64,000 bases of DNA from Mallotus nudiflorus (lineage: Eukaryota > Streptophyta > Magnoliopsida > Malpighiales > Euphorbiaceae), in assembly GCA_947683625.1 (NCBI GenBank), contig CANTUR010000537.1, forward strand, positions 372,001-436,000. Reading direction: 5' to 3'. Both the position numbers and the translations under genes were made by a program. This document shows, one piece after another, positions 50,295 to 63,189 of this stretch; position 1 is the first letter of the stretch; each line of letters opens with the position of its first letter. Under the pieces are notes generated by a model. It ran no database searches. It was not told the origin of the DNA and saw only the letters and a program-made list of their open reading frames with translations.

Positions 50295-50382
50295 TGTCTT
50301 ATGCTTACAAGAGTTCTAGGAGATTAAATTGGAACCACTGTCTTATGCTTACAAGAGTTCTAGGAGATTAAATTGGAGCCAA
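50295..50382. repeat. 44-bp tandem duplication in the copia RNase H region
   Basis: The phrase TGTCTTATGCTTACAAGAGT and its continuation to GGAGATTAAATTGGA occur at 50295 and again at 50339, adding 44 bases and breaking the frame. Confidence 0.85.
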
Positions 50383-53300
50383 GGAAAATAAAATAACCAC
50401 CCTTTGAGTGCCTATCATCGGGGCAACCCGCCCAGTCAACATCACTAAAACCAATTAGTTGAGAATATTGAACACTTTTGAAGAGAAGACTTTGATGAAA
50501 AATACCATTGACATATCTCAACACTCGTTTTAGGGCTTTGAAGTGAACATCAGTTGGAGAATGCATGAATTGGCATAACTTATTCATTGATAAGGTTAAG
50601 TTTGGACGGGTTAGAGTAGCATATTGCAAACTGCCACAAATAGTTATGTATTTGGCAGCTTATTCGGATGATAGCAAGATCCCTTAATGCTTAAAAAGTG
50701 GTGTGCCTGAGATTATTAGTGTGGAGCATGGTTTGGAATTTGCCATTCCTGAACTGTGAAGTAAATCTTGAAGGTATGATTGTTAAGAAAGTAGAATTCC
50801 ATTTTGATAATAGCGAACTTGAAGGCCAAGAAAGTAGTGTAGAGGCCCTAAATCTTGAAGAGCAAAGGCATCAATGAGTTTGTCAATAAGATGTTGGATA
50901 TGTATAGCATCATTGCCTGTAATAATAATATCATCTACATAGACTAGCAGAAAATAGTGATTAGTGCCATGCTTATACAAAAATAAGGAAGGATCCACAC
51001 TAGAATTAACAAACCTAATTGAAAGTAAGAAGGTTTAAAGCTTTTGATACCAAGCACGGGGTGCTTACTTCAAACTATAAAGAGATTTATTGAGTTTACA
51101 CACATGATGAGGATGGGTTTTGTTAATAAAACCTTGGGGTTGAACCATGTAGGCATTTTCTTCCAAGTCACCATTAAGGAAAGCATTGCTAACGTTTAAT
51201 TATCTAAGATTCCAACCTTTTGAGACTGTAATGGAAAGAATAATACGAATGGTTTATGGTTTAACCATTGGACTAAACATCTCCAAGTAATCTAGCTCAT
51301 ATTCTTGAGTATAACCATATGCAACCAATCTCGCTTTAAGTCTATCGATGGATCCATCTGCTTTCCTTTTAATTTTATAAATCCATTTGTTTCTTACCAC
51401 ATTGCCTGATGAAGGGGGTAAGACAATAACCCAGGTACGATTTCAATGGAGGGCATCCATTTTATTGATCATGGTTTGCTGCCATGAAGGAATGTGTTGT
51501 GCTTGACAGAAGGAGGTGGGTTCTAGTATAGGTGATAAATGATGGTGGTTGGGAGATGAGGCAACGGAGAAAGGGGAGGTATGTTCCTATGGTGTATAAT
51601 GGATTGGGCAAGCAGGATTTCGATCAGTGGAGAAATTAATGAGTAGAGCATATTTTTTATTTGGTTTAGGATGAGGACGTAAGGTCATAGGATGGTGATA
51701 ATATGGTAAGGTAGTATGAGCAAATTAGGGTTGTGGCAGATTGGTGGATGGATTGGGTTGGGTAATAAAAATTAGAAGAGAAGAAGTAGTTGGTGGGGAT
51801 AAGGCATCAAGTAATGAAGATAAGGGAGGGTGGATATGGTTCAGTGGTAGGGGTTGAAAAGATAGGAGTATAGTTGAGGATAGATAAAGAGGGAGAATTG
51901 GTATCTGAGAAGGAGACCATACCTTAAGGATGAAATGAACTTGAGAGGTGGTGTGTGACTTATAGCCAAGGAGGAGAATGGGCCTGCGGACTTGGCATGG
52001 AAGAATTAAGTTTGGACACTTGATTAAATTGTAAGGTGTGTTAATTAAACTCAACATGTCTAGCCACATATAGCTTGCCATTGTCTTTATTAAAACATCG
52101 ATAGCCTAAATGATGAGGAGAGTATCCTAAGAAAATACATTGTTTTAATCTAAAAGAAATTTTTTTTTGTAAGGTCTTAACATTGGGTAGATGACACACC
52201 TAAAAGTGCGAAGAAATGAATAATCTAGGATTTTATTATATAATTTTTGGTAAGGAATTTGCAAGAGATGTGGTGGGCAATCTATTAATAAAAAAAATGG
52301 AAGTTTTAAAAGTGAATTTCCAAAATTTAAAAGGGGCACCACAGTGTCCTAAGAGAGCAAGACTAAGATTAACAATACTATGAATTTTGCGTTCAGCAGT
52401 GCCATTTGTTCATGAGTGTGTGGATAAGAAATCCTATGAACAATCCCAGTATTTTCAAAAAATTGATGGAGAGGACAATATTTGCCATCCTAATCTGAAT
52501 TAAATTCTTTGATTTTGGAATCAAATTTCTTTTTGACTAATAATTGAAATTTTTTAAAAATTGTAGGAACTTCACTTTTACTCTATATGGGATAGAGCCA
52601 AGTAAAGAGTGAAAAGTTATCAATAAAAATGACAAAATATTTAAAACCTGAAAAAGAATTCATGGGTGCAGGACCCTATACATCTGAATGGATCAGTGCT
52701 AATGGGGCCTTACTACAATGAAAAGTTAAATTTAAAGAAACACGATGTAACTTTCCTAAACAACAGGCTTCACATTTATGTGGAACTATTTTATTTGATG
52801 AATAAGGTAATTGAAAACATCTAATCAAATGTCTAACTGTAGAATAATTCAGGTGACTAAACCGAGCATGCCAATCCTCCAAACTTGCAAGAAATGCTTC
52901 GGCGTCTATAGAATTGGGCAATGAGAACATGCCCTTTAGCTTGTAGAGGTCAAGTTCACTTGTTCCTCAAAGTAGAGTCTCCTTGGGTACCTGATCTTTG
53001 ACAACTTAGTGATCATTACAAGACTCAAAGAAACATTTATTATCACGACATAATTTTTTAACAGAGAGTAGAGGTTTAGTTATAGACGGAACATGCAAAA
53101 TATTTGTTAAGGCAAGTGGTCAAGAAGGAGATGGAACTAAGTTGTGACCAATATGTGAAATGGATAAGTCATAACCATTACCTACATGTAATTGTCCTTT
53201 ACCTTTGTATTCATCAGAATGCTCAAAGATGATAAATCAAGAGTTACATGGTGAGTGGCGCCAGTGTTAGGATACCATTCGGATGAAGGGACTGATGATG

Positions 53301-53445
53301 GCGTGGAGAGCAAACCTTGTTGAGAATGGTATTTGGTAATATTGGCTGCCATATGACTTGACGGTGTGGAAAAATTCTGGGCAAAGTAATTTGGGACAGT
53401 ATAATTTTGATTGGAAGAGAACCTACCAGTCCGAGGTAACATAAA

Positions 53446-53625
53446 AATACAAGGGGAGATGCATTTGTAGTAGGAGAGTGTAGCAGCATGTAACATGTTA
53501 TAGAGATAAAATAGCTAGCTAATATATACATATGAAACAATAGATAAATATGAGATAAATAGCTAGTTAATAGATACATATGAAATAATAGATAAATATG
53601 AAAAACTAATTTGAATATAATTGAT
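53446..53625 (-). repeat. Truncated 5' LTR of the copia element
   Basis: Matches the first part of the 3' LTR (AATACAAGGGGAGATGCA..TGTAGTA..AGAGTGTAGCA) and its TATCAATTATATTC start (53625) is the decayed form of TGTCAATCATATCC. It contains a local duplication of the ATAAATAGCTAG/ATACATATGAAA block. The LTR stops at 53446, where gag-protease begins. Confidence 0.7.
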
Positions 53626-55750
53626 AATACTCTTTTCCATGGTAGATAGCCCTTCGGACTCCGATATTGGGGGGCAAAAATAACTTTTTTTTAAAATTTT
53701 TTTTTTATCATATTATAGGTCATGACGTTGAAATGTATATTGTTATCCTATAAAAAATGAAGGGTTTAAACTTCTCCTCCTTTCTCAGCCTCCCTACTAA
53801 AAAAAAGGGCTAAAAAAAAAAAGTTCTATAGAGAAGGATGGTTCATTCATCTAAAACAAAACCTTTCTCTCCATTTTATTCTGTAATTATTGAACGGCAG
53901 GACAAAAACAATGTTTATGATAATTAATGAATAGTTTTCTATAGTATTTACTTATTTATTTTGTCATGTTAGGACAAATTACGGAATGGAAATTCGCAAT
54001 AGAACAATAAAACAAAAAGCCAATAAATGAAAAGAAAAACTATGATTTGTGTATGAAATTTTTAACTTTTACTATTTTAGTGTTTGAAATATTTTTTTTA
54101 AAATTAAATATTTCAATTGATAATTTTTTTTAAAATAATATTTCTAGCAAATTTTATAAATAAAATATTTATGTGTCTTAGTTTAAATAATAAATTAATA
54201 TAAATATCCTCTTTTTAGGTTACATTTTATTTCTTTATTTTTCAATCTACAAAAACTTATTTTTTCTTTCATTCATAATGTTAATTTTTTTAAAAATTAT
54301 TAAATTAAATAAAAATAAATAAATTATTATTCTTAATAATAATAATAATAATGAAATATAAATTAATATTATTTTTTTAAAAATTTAGTTGAATGATTGA
54401 AATATTAAATATAGTTTAACTAAAAGAAAAAAAATTTAGATATTATAATTAAAAATTAAAAATAAAATAAAATTTTCAAAACTTATACAATGAGGGAAAC
54501 AATTTTGTGTATTGTAGCAATAGTTCTAATTAAATAAGTATGAATTTAATGATTTTTATTTTATTTATAATATACATATATGTACTGTAGTAAATGTTTA
54601 TAAAATATAATCTTTTTAAAACAGGGCAAAATAAATTCATCCATATTTTGTTAATTTTTACCATTTTAATTAATTATTTATAATAATCAGTTAAACCTTT
54701 TAATTATCTAATAATAATAATAATAATAATAATTAGTGAGTTGGTGATCCATCAATATATAACTTTTCAACCAAAAAAAAAAATCTCCTCAAGTTTCGCC
54801 ATCTTTTTAATTCCATCAATATATAATCCTAATTTGTAAATTTCTGTTTGAATAGAATCTGGGTAGAGAGAAGGGCTTAAATTATAGAAAAATATCAAAT
54901 TGCTATTTATTTGTACTTATTTCTTAAAATTAATTGACGTTTATCTGTTTATAAGAATTATATTAAGGGTAAGTGTGAGTTTTGCCCTAAACTTGAAGGG
55001 CAAAAATGAGTCTTTCCTCCTGGAAAAAGCTATAAGAATAAAATAGTAAATTTGAGTTAAGCGAGGTGGGCCCTATAATAATGCGCCTTTGAAATTTCTG
55101 GGTAACTCCTATACCTATCAACATAAATTAGCCGTGAGTGGCGCCTGCTTTTTTCAATTTGCGGGGCCCACCGCACTGCCGTATAATTTTTTCCACTCGT
55201 TATTAATAATTTTTTTCTAAATTACAAAAATATCAATCTAAAAAACAAAAGTCAATTGATAAAATAACACTAACACTTATAGAAAAAAAAAAAAAATTCT
55301 ACAATTATAACAATAAATTTCATAAAAATGGTTTAATTTTTTACAAAATAATAATTAACACAAAATATATCAAATTATAATAAAAAAATACTTATTTTTA
55401 TAGTCACAAAAAATAATATTATTTCATAAAAAGTAAAACAAAATTTTTACATGTTTTGTAAGTTTGGATATATTTTTCCAAACAAAGTAAGTTACTTTAT
55501 TTTTGAAATATAGTATCTATAAAAAAACACCTCGCTCTCTTTATATTTTTTGAGATTCAAAAAGTTTTGCATTAATTTATGTTATTTGATAAATCTATAA
55601 ACATTAAGATAAATTAAAAAATAGACATTTTTTTATTTTTAAAAATTATTTAATTTACATGAATTTTTTATTTTAATAATATTTTAAAATAATTAAAAAT
55701 GCATTGCATAAATCCATATCTAATAATTATTTTTAAAAAAAAATTCACAT
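53626..55750. other. AT-rich spacer
   Basis: Two (AAT)n microsatellites (54335-54353 and 54709-54733). The 54960-55190 stretch is GC-richer but has no ORF of note. No gene supported. Confidence 0.55.
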
Positions 55751-56403
55751 TGTCACGACCCGAACACGAGGGCGCGTGACCGGCATTAGGGAATGGGAAG
55801 ATATAAGATCCTCGAAATCCATAGTAAGCCTTAAAGAAAAGATAAATAACACCTTATAATTTAAAATCTTATTTTAAAATAGAACACATTATCAAACTGA
55901 TTTTTCTCATAAATAACTAAATCAGATGCTCAAATAAAATATGCTTCGGCATTACATATTATAAATCAAACTTAAATCCTTATATATAAGCGTGGTTCAT
56001 ACAAATAGATTACACAAACATACTTAAATCATACAATCCTTAGTACATATACTACTGCAGTACCCTAGAATAATACAACAGTACAGCTTACAATGACCTA
56101 CATAAAATAGCCGGTGATGTAGAAACCCAGCGTGGAGGTAGTCTGAGGTCGAACTCCCAAGCTCCTGAAAAAAAAAATTGAGGGGAATCAGACCTCACTG
56201 AGTAAGTCAATAAAAGAGATGTACAGTTTGAAAACCTTTTTGAAAACTATATAATTATAGTGAAAATAATTTATAATGTAAAGGTATAGCTTTTGAAAAA
56301 TCTCGATAGAACCCTAAATCCAAAAATCTAAATGGCCAACCGAGCCCACTTGTTCCAATCAGACTGTCGGTCCCCGAGAGCAAAGGCATCAACCGAGGCA
56401 CCA
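55751..56403 (+). mobile_element. LTR-like repeat copy C, truncated
   Basis: Starts TGTCACGACCCGAACACGAG and carries the diverged family blocks AAATCCATAGTAAGCCTT, AATCAGACCTCACTGAGTAA and TCGGTCCCCGAGAG. It stops at 56403, where the TGTAATATCCCG sequence begins, so an insertion or recombination removed the rest. It is the most diverged of the copies. Confidence 0.7.
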
Positions 56404-56680
56404 TGTAATATCCCGTGTTTTTAAGTAATTTAATACTGCATCGGGATATGCAGTGTTAATAATTTTTTTATATATTTATGATATTTCATGAGTTGTTATT
56501 TAATTAAAATTGATTTTTAATTATTTTATGTTATTTTAAGTACTTTATGTAAAATTTTCCCGGGACTTGCACTTTCGGGGAAATTTACACGTAAGAAATT
56601 CAATATTAATTATTTTAAATGGATTTATAAAATTGCATGAGTCCATGCATTATTTTAATTGTCATATTAGAATATATATA
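56404..56680 (+). repeat. Left arm of a long inverted repeat (TGTAATATCCCG)
   Basis: Starts TGTAATATCCCGTGTTTTT. It is the reverse complement, with scattered differences and small indels, of 62880-63189 and also of 62468-62764: shared blocks include CGGGATATGCAGTGTTAATA, AATTAAAATTGATTTTTAAT, CCCGGGACTTG and TTTTAAATG. It joins directly to repeat unit A. Confidence 0.8.
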
Positions 56681-59500
56681 TGTCACGACCCAAAACAGGG
56701 GTCATGACCGGCGCTAGGGAATGGAAATTCTTCCGAATCCGGAACCCGTAGCAAGCCTAAAAAAAAAAAAAAAAACATGCAATAGTAATAACAATATATA
56801 ATGCAGCAGAAATAAAAATCATAAATATCACAGTAACATTTCCACCAACTGATTTTAAATTAAATACTCATCTCATATATATATACCTCTTTTAATACAA
56901 ATCCAGTTCAAATATAATACAACATCTCTTTAACAATTTAATGACTACTGTAGTGTCTAGATAAAATAAAACTCAAGACTCAGAGAAGCAGTTTACATAA
57001 AGAAGCCGGGGCGGAAGAAATCCGGCATACAAGCCTGCTACTGAGGTCTGAAGAAGAAGACTCTCCTGAAAATGATCAACAGAGGGGAGTCAAACCTCAC
57101 TGAGTGAATTACTATAATATATATACATGCATACTAAATGACAACGCATACAGTTAACAGTATATAACTAATATGTATATATACAGACAAATACACACAG
57201 ATGCTGTAAAATCATTTTATATATATTTTACTGAAAATCATCGTTTATGAAGGATCACATAGAACCCTAGAATATCGCAACCTCGAAAACAATGTTAGAC
57301 AACACTCTAGCCATACAGGCTCACTTAATCCAATTATATTCACTTATTCCATTTGGACAGTAGACTGGCCCCGAGACACTAAGTCAACCGAGCTCCAGCA
57401 ATTTGACTGCCAGTGTGATTGGCCCCAAGACACTTGGTCAACCGAGCTCCAGCAATCACACTCCCAAATCATATCTCACACATCAAATAATCATATCCAA
57501 TCAATATCCACAAATGGTTAGTAATATAGCCTAAATGCTATAAGCGCACCGGTACGTACTCGGTCCTAGTGCTGCCCACTAGGTAGCACGTTCTATTGAT
57601 ATCCTTTATTAATAAATATAAAACATTCACTCACAAATCAATGATGCATGAATTTAAATAAAATAACAATATAAACTATATATATACTGAAAATATACCA
57701 AAAGTAAACCAGGTATATTTCGAGTATATATACGTCAAACAAATCCAATCAAATTATAAATTAAGCTAGAAATATATTTAAAAATATTTTAAATATAATT
57801 TATTAATAAAACATGCATATAATTTAATATAAACCAAAAATAAACTAAAAATATACTTAAATACAAATCACATTATTTATGCACATTTAATCAAAATAAA
57901 ACATATATTTCTAAAATCATGCATCCTAAAGCACATATATATAAAATAGTAACTCACACTTAGTGCGCTCCATGAGATGGGTCCGACGGGCCTGGTCCAC
58001 TAGGCCTCGGTCTCGGTGCAACTAAATAAACAATAATGACAGAAATCAGAATAAACCTAACAGAAAATCCTAGAACTCGATCTAGAATATTAAACACAGA
58101 ATCGAAATTAGGGTTCGACCGGACATCATGTTTTATGAGAATTCTATCGAAAATTCGGCAGAACCTCCCCTGTAAAACGGACATCTCTCTACTCAAAGAG
58201 TAGAGCCGGCCCTGCAAAGAAATACACTTCAAAAAACAGGCACAACAATCCATTCATAACCCCTCGATCGGACTCCAAACTACAGCCTACCGACCGGGAT
58301 CCACAATCACAGAATAATTTCAGAATTACCAAGAATACCCTTATAACATATAAATACATTTTATACGTAAAAATTACATAATTAACCTTTAAACACATTA
58401 AAAACCGATAAAAACTCATTTTATTAGTAAAATCGTATATTATATATATAATTGAAAATAATTCACGAAAAATAGTTTTAATGAATTAAAAATATTAAAT
58501 AATTTGTAGAAATCATTTTTATACCTTAAATAACTATTAAAACCAATTAAATTACATTTTTTGCCAATTTTGTGTAAAATTACCAAAATACCCCTATATA
58601 TATAAATATACTAAAATTACTTCAAAAATTCACCAACAATAGTATAATTATCCAAAATTAATTTTCTCAACATATTTATCAACATATTTATCAATAATAT
58701 CAATAATTAAACTCAATTCACTAATTAATTTCAATTAAAAACACAATTAACCTAATTTTCCAAAATTACATAAACCTAAATAAATTCAAAATAAATAATT
58801 ATAAATTCATAAAAATTCCAAATAAATTCCTATAATTCATTTCAACACCTATATTTATCATAAAAAATAATTTCATAATTTAATTAATTAATTTCCGAAA
58901 ATTAGAAAATAATATTAAAATATTCAAAAATACCCAAAAATCAAAATAATCTCCAAAAATTCTACAAAAATTCACACATGAAGATTAAGCTACTAGGATC
59001 AACATTTGTGAAGAAATTTTTCATGAATCAATAAAATTGAAGTTCAAAAAATTCAAGAACCCTAATAGGCCAAATTCAAAAAATCGAAACCTAAGCAAAT
59101 CAAGACCATTTCAAGTGAAAAAAAGCTTGGAATCACACTCACCGAAGCTCAAGGAGAAGAAAGATACTGGCGGTGTCGAAAACGGTGGCCGGAAACGTCG
59201 TGAACGACGTTGCTCCAACTTTCGGCTTCTCCGACCAAAATCGACCTCCAGACGCCGGAAATGGCTGCAACAGGCGGTAGGGAAGGCTGAGGAAGGAGGT
59301 GGCACGCCGGGAGGCACACCGACAGTGAGAAATCGGGATGGCAGGCGACGGAACGGTGATGGGGACGGTCGGGAGGGAGAAGAAGGGGATGATGGCAATT
59401 TGATAAATAAGCCTAACTTTTATAATTTGTTAATATATTAAATGTATATATGTATATATATATAATTTATACTATATATTAAAATAATATAAAATCACAC
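56681..59500 (+). mobile_element. 2.8-kb repeat unit A (LTR-like)
   Basis: Starts TGTCACGACCCAAAACAGGG and is repeated as unit B exactly 2820 bases later. It contains the AAGAAGCCGGGGCGGAAGAA block, two internal copies of a CCCCGAGACACT..GTCAACCGAGCTCCAGC segment (about 57370 and 57424), a GTACGTACTCGGTCCTAGTG block, and a GC-rich part at 59150-59400. The 59037-59441 open frame and its antisense partner derive from that GC-rich part and show no domain. No gag-pol is present. It is best read as a large LTR or non-coding LTR-derivative unit. Confidence 0.75.
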
Positions 59501-62460
59501 TATCACGACCCAAAACAGGGGTCATGACCGGCGCTAGGGAACGGGAATTCTTTTGAATTCGGAACCCGTAGCAAGCCTAAAAATAAAATAAATCATGCAA
59601 TAATAACAATAATAGTAATATATATATATACAGTGGAAATAAAAATCATAAATATAATAATAACATTTTCGTCATTGGATTTGAATCAAATCTCATCACA
59701 TATATAAAATCTCTTTAATACAAATCCAGTTTCAATATAATACATCTCTTTAAATAAAATACATCAAATCCAATACTGTAATTCACAACTACTACAGTAT
59801 CTAGATTATAAATAAGACTCAAGTAAATGATTTATATAAAGAAGCCAGGGCGGAAGAAATCCGGCGTATCGACCTGCTACTGAGGTCTGAAGAAGTTGAC
59901 TCTCCTGAAAAATAGTCAACGGAGGGGAGTCAGACCTCACTGAGTGAATTACTATAATATATATACATACACACTAAGTGATAATGCATACAGTCAACAA
60001 TATATATATAATATGTAAATATATACATGCAAATTCACACAGATGCAGAAAAATCATTTTTATATATTTGTATTGGAAATCATCTTTTATGAAGGATCAC
60101 GTAGAACTCTAGAATAATGCAACCTCAGAAAAATAGTGTTAAACAACACTCTAGCCACACAGGCTCACTCATTCCAAATATATCCACTTAATCCATTTAG
60201 ACAGTAGACTGACCCCGAGACACTAAGTCAACCGAGCTCCAGCAGTCTGACTGCCAATGTGATTGGCCCCGAGACACTTAGTCAACCGAGCTCCAGCAAT
60301 CACACCTCCAAACCATATCTCACACATATCAATAATCATATCAAATCAATATCCACAAATAAGTTAGTATTATAGCCTAAAGCTATAGGCGTACCGGTAC
60401 GTACTCGGTCCTAGTGCTGCCCACTAGGTAGCACGTTCTATCGATATCCTTCATCATTAATAATATAAATCATTCATTCACAATAAATGATGCATGAATT
60501 TAAATGAATAGCAATATAAACCATATATATATACTGGAAATATACCAAAAGTAAACCAGGTATATTTCGAGTATATATATATCAAGTGCATTCAATCAAA
60601 TTATAAATTAAGCTGGAACTATATTCAAAAACATTTTAAGTATATTTTATTTACAAAACATGCATATAATTTAATATATACAAAAAATAAACCAAAAATA
60701 TACTTAATGTAAACTTAAGAAATAATCAAATTATTTATGCATATTTAATCAACATAAAACATACATTTCTAAATCATGCATCCTAAGCATATATATATAG
60801 TATAGTAACTCACCTAATGCGCTTCACGAGACAGGTCCGACGGGCCTGGTCCACTAGCCCTCGGTCTCGGCGCAACTAAACAAGCAATAAATAATAGACA
60901 TCAGAATAAACCTAACAGAAATCCTAGAATTCAATCTAGAGTATTTAAATACGGAAACAGAATTAGGGTTCGACTGGATATCACGTTTTACGAGAATTTT
61001 ACCGAAAATCTGGCAGAACCTCCCCTGTAAAATGGACATCTCTCTACTCAAAAGAGTAGAGCCGACCCTGCAAAGAAATACACTTCGAAATACAAGCTCA
61101 ACACAATCCACAACCCCCTCGGTCGGACTCCAGACTACAATCTACCGACCGGGGTCCACAAACACAGAATAATTCCAGATAATACCAAAAATACCCTTAT
61201 AACATAGAAATACATTTTATAAGTATAAATTACATAATTAACCTTCAAACACTGTAAAAACCGATAAAAACTCATTTTATTAGAAAAATCGTATATTATA
61301 TATATAATTGAAAATAATTCATGAAAAATAGTTTTAATTAGTTAAAAATACTAAATAATTTATAGAAATCATTTTTATACCTTAAATAATTATTAAAACC
61401 AATTAAATTACATTTTTAGACAATTTAGGGTAAAATTACCAAAATACCCCTATATATATAAATTTACTTAAATTACTTCAAAAATTCACCAAAAATTATA
61501 CAATTATCCAAAATTAATTTTCTCAACATATTTATCAATAATATCAATAATTAAACTCATTTAACTAATTAAATTCAATTTAAAACACAATTAACCCTAA
61601 TTTCTCAAAATCTCATAAACTTCAATAATTCAAAATAAATACTTAGAAATTAATAAAAATTCCAAATAAATTCCTATAATTCATTTCAACACCTAATTCA
61701 ACCATAAACTCCAATTTCATAATTTAAATAATTAATTTCCGAAAATTAGAAAATAATATTAAAATATTCAAAAATACCCAAAAATCCAAAAAATCTCCAA
61801 AAATTCTAAAAAAATTCATACATGTATATTAAGTTACTAGGAACAACATTTGTGAAGGGAGTTTTCATGAATCATCCAATTCGAAGTTCAAAAAAAATCA
61901 AAAACCCTAATAGGCCGAAATTGAAAATTCGAAACCTAAGAAATTCTAGACCATTTAAGCTCAAAACAAAGCTAGAATCACACTCACCGGAGCTCAAGGA
62001 GAATAAAGAGACCAACGGTGTCGAAAACGGTGGCCGGAGGAGGGAGAAACGGCGAAGTCGATTTTCGACCAAAAGAGGAAAACTAGCTCGCCGGCGCCGG
62101 GGAAGGGAGCTGCTGGCGGCGGGGGACGGCTGGGAATGGCGGTGGCAAGCCGGGAGGCACACCGACGGTAGGTGGCCGGAGTTGCAGCGGGAGGGAAGGA
62201 AGAATGGTGGTGGTCGGGCGCAGGAGAAGGAAGAAGGAGAAGAAGAAAAAGAAAAAGAAAGAAAAGAAAAGAAAGAAAAAGAAAAGAAAAAGAAAAAGAA
62301 AAGAAAAGAAAAAAAAGAAAAAAGAAATAGAAAAGAAAAGAAAATAATTAAATATTAATAAAATAATAATAAAAAAAATTTTAATAATTTAATAATAAAT
62401 AAAATAATTAAATAACAATAAATAAATAAATAAATAATAAAATATTAGGGTTATATATTA
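59501..62460 (+). mobile_element. 2.8-kb repeat unit B (LTR-like)
   Basis: Second tandem copy, starting TATCACGACCCAAAACAGGG (one substitution from the canonical end). Homology with A runs to about 62220, and both carry the doubled GAGACACTAAGTCAACCGAG segment, so that internal duplication predates the copying. It differs from A in having a long GA-only tract (62222-62346) and an AAT-rich end. The open frame 61822-62358 is a composition artefact. Confidence 0.75.
62222..62346 (+). repeat. 125-base homopurine tract
   Basis: Almost pure G/A (AAGAAGAAAAAGAAAAAG type) with only a couple of pyrimidines. It is present in unit B and absent from unit A at the matching place. Long purine mirror-type tracts can form triplex (H-) DNA. 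Confidence 0.8.
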
Positions 62461-62467
62461 AACCCTA

Positions 62468-62764
62468 ATTAAATAAGTATTCACACACATAGTCTTTATT
62501 TAGTATTTTAAAAATACGTATGAATTCATGCAAGTCCGAAAATACATTTAAAATAATTAATAATACATTGTTTACGTGAAAATTTCCCTGAAAATGCAAG
62601 TCCCGGAAAAATTTTACGTAAAACACTGAAAATAATACACAGTAATTAAAATAGGTTTTAAATACATATTTACTCGTAAAAATATCATATAATATACAGA
62701 AATTATTAATACTGCATATCCCGGTACAGTGTAAAAATATTTTAAAAAAACACGGGATATTACA
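62468..62764 (-). repeat. Inverted-repeat arm, first right copy
   Basis: Ends CACGGGATATTACA at 62764. Shares AGTCCCGGAAAAATTTTACG and CTTTATTTAGTATTTTAAAA with the second right copy about 425 bases on. Confidence 0.8.
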
Positions 62765-62879
62765 CACACACATTAAATATACACCACACACATATAATTT
62801 AATATTTTAATAATTTAATACACCTAAAAATAATTAAATAATATCAAAACCAATTAATAATTAATAAAATATTAGGGTA

Positions 62880-63189
62880 ATTAATTAAACCCTAGTTAAT
62901 TAAATAAATACACATATAGGCTTTATTTAGTATTTTAAAAATATGTTTGAGCTCATGCAATTATGGAAATTCATTTAAAATAATTAAATATAAATAGTTT
63001 ACGTATCAATTTCCCCGAGAATACAAGTCCCGGAAAAATTTTACGTAAAATACTCAAAATAATAATAAACAATTAAAAATCAATTTTAATTAATTAACAA
63101 CTTATGAAATATCAATATTATATTTAAAAATTATTAACACTGCATATCCTGATACAATATAAAAATATTTAAAAACACGGGATATTACA
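62880..63189 (-). repeat. Inverted-repeat arm, second right copy
   Basis: Ends CACGGGATATTACA at 63189, mirror of the TGTAATATCCCGTG start at 56404. Closest in sequence to the left arm. Confidence 0.8.

Larger units (their letters stand above)
49679..53625 (-). mobile_element. Degenerate Ty1/copia retrotransposon
   Basis: Read on the minus strand, domain order is gag remnant and protease (about 53440-53182, WYPNTGATHHVT with the protease-type D/N-S/T-G site), GAG pre-integrase (52980-52676, WHARFSHL and CEACCLGK), integrase (about 52675-51450), reverse transcriptase (about 51440-50650, with YVDDIIITG) and RNase H (50640-49950, FSDVDWAGCPDDRHSKGGYF and the IWCDN motif). This int-RT-RH order is the copia hallmark. 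Related terminal sequences lie at 49679-49929 and 53446-53625, with a polypurine tract (TTAAGGGGGCG) next to the 3' LTR. Stops and frameshifts occur throughout and most of gag is gone, so it is inactive. Confidence 0.88.

Noticed and set aside
57960..58253. Minus frame resembling one at 60854-61111
   Set aside because: Similarity is explained by DNA identity of units A and B; the frame diverges at both ends and has stops in the copies.
59111..59398. Pro/Ser-rich antisense frame, with counterpart at 61872-62162
   Set aside because: Low-complexity reading of the GC-rich repeat island.
59037..59441. Basic 134-residue frame, with a similar frame at 61822-62358
   Set aside because: Both come from the GC-rich part of the same repeat; the inverted third copy does not keep the frame, and no domain is visible.
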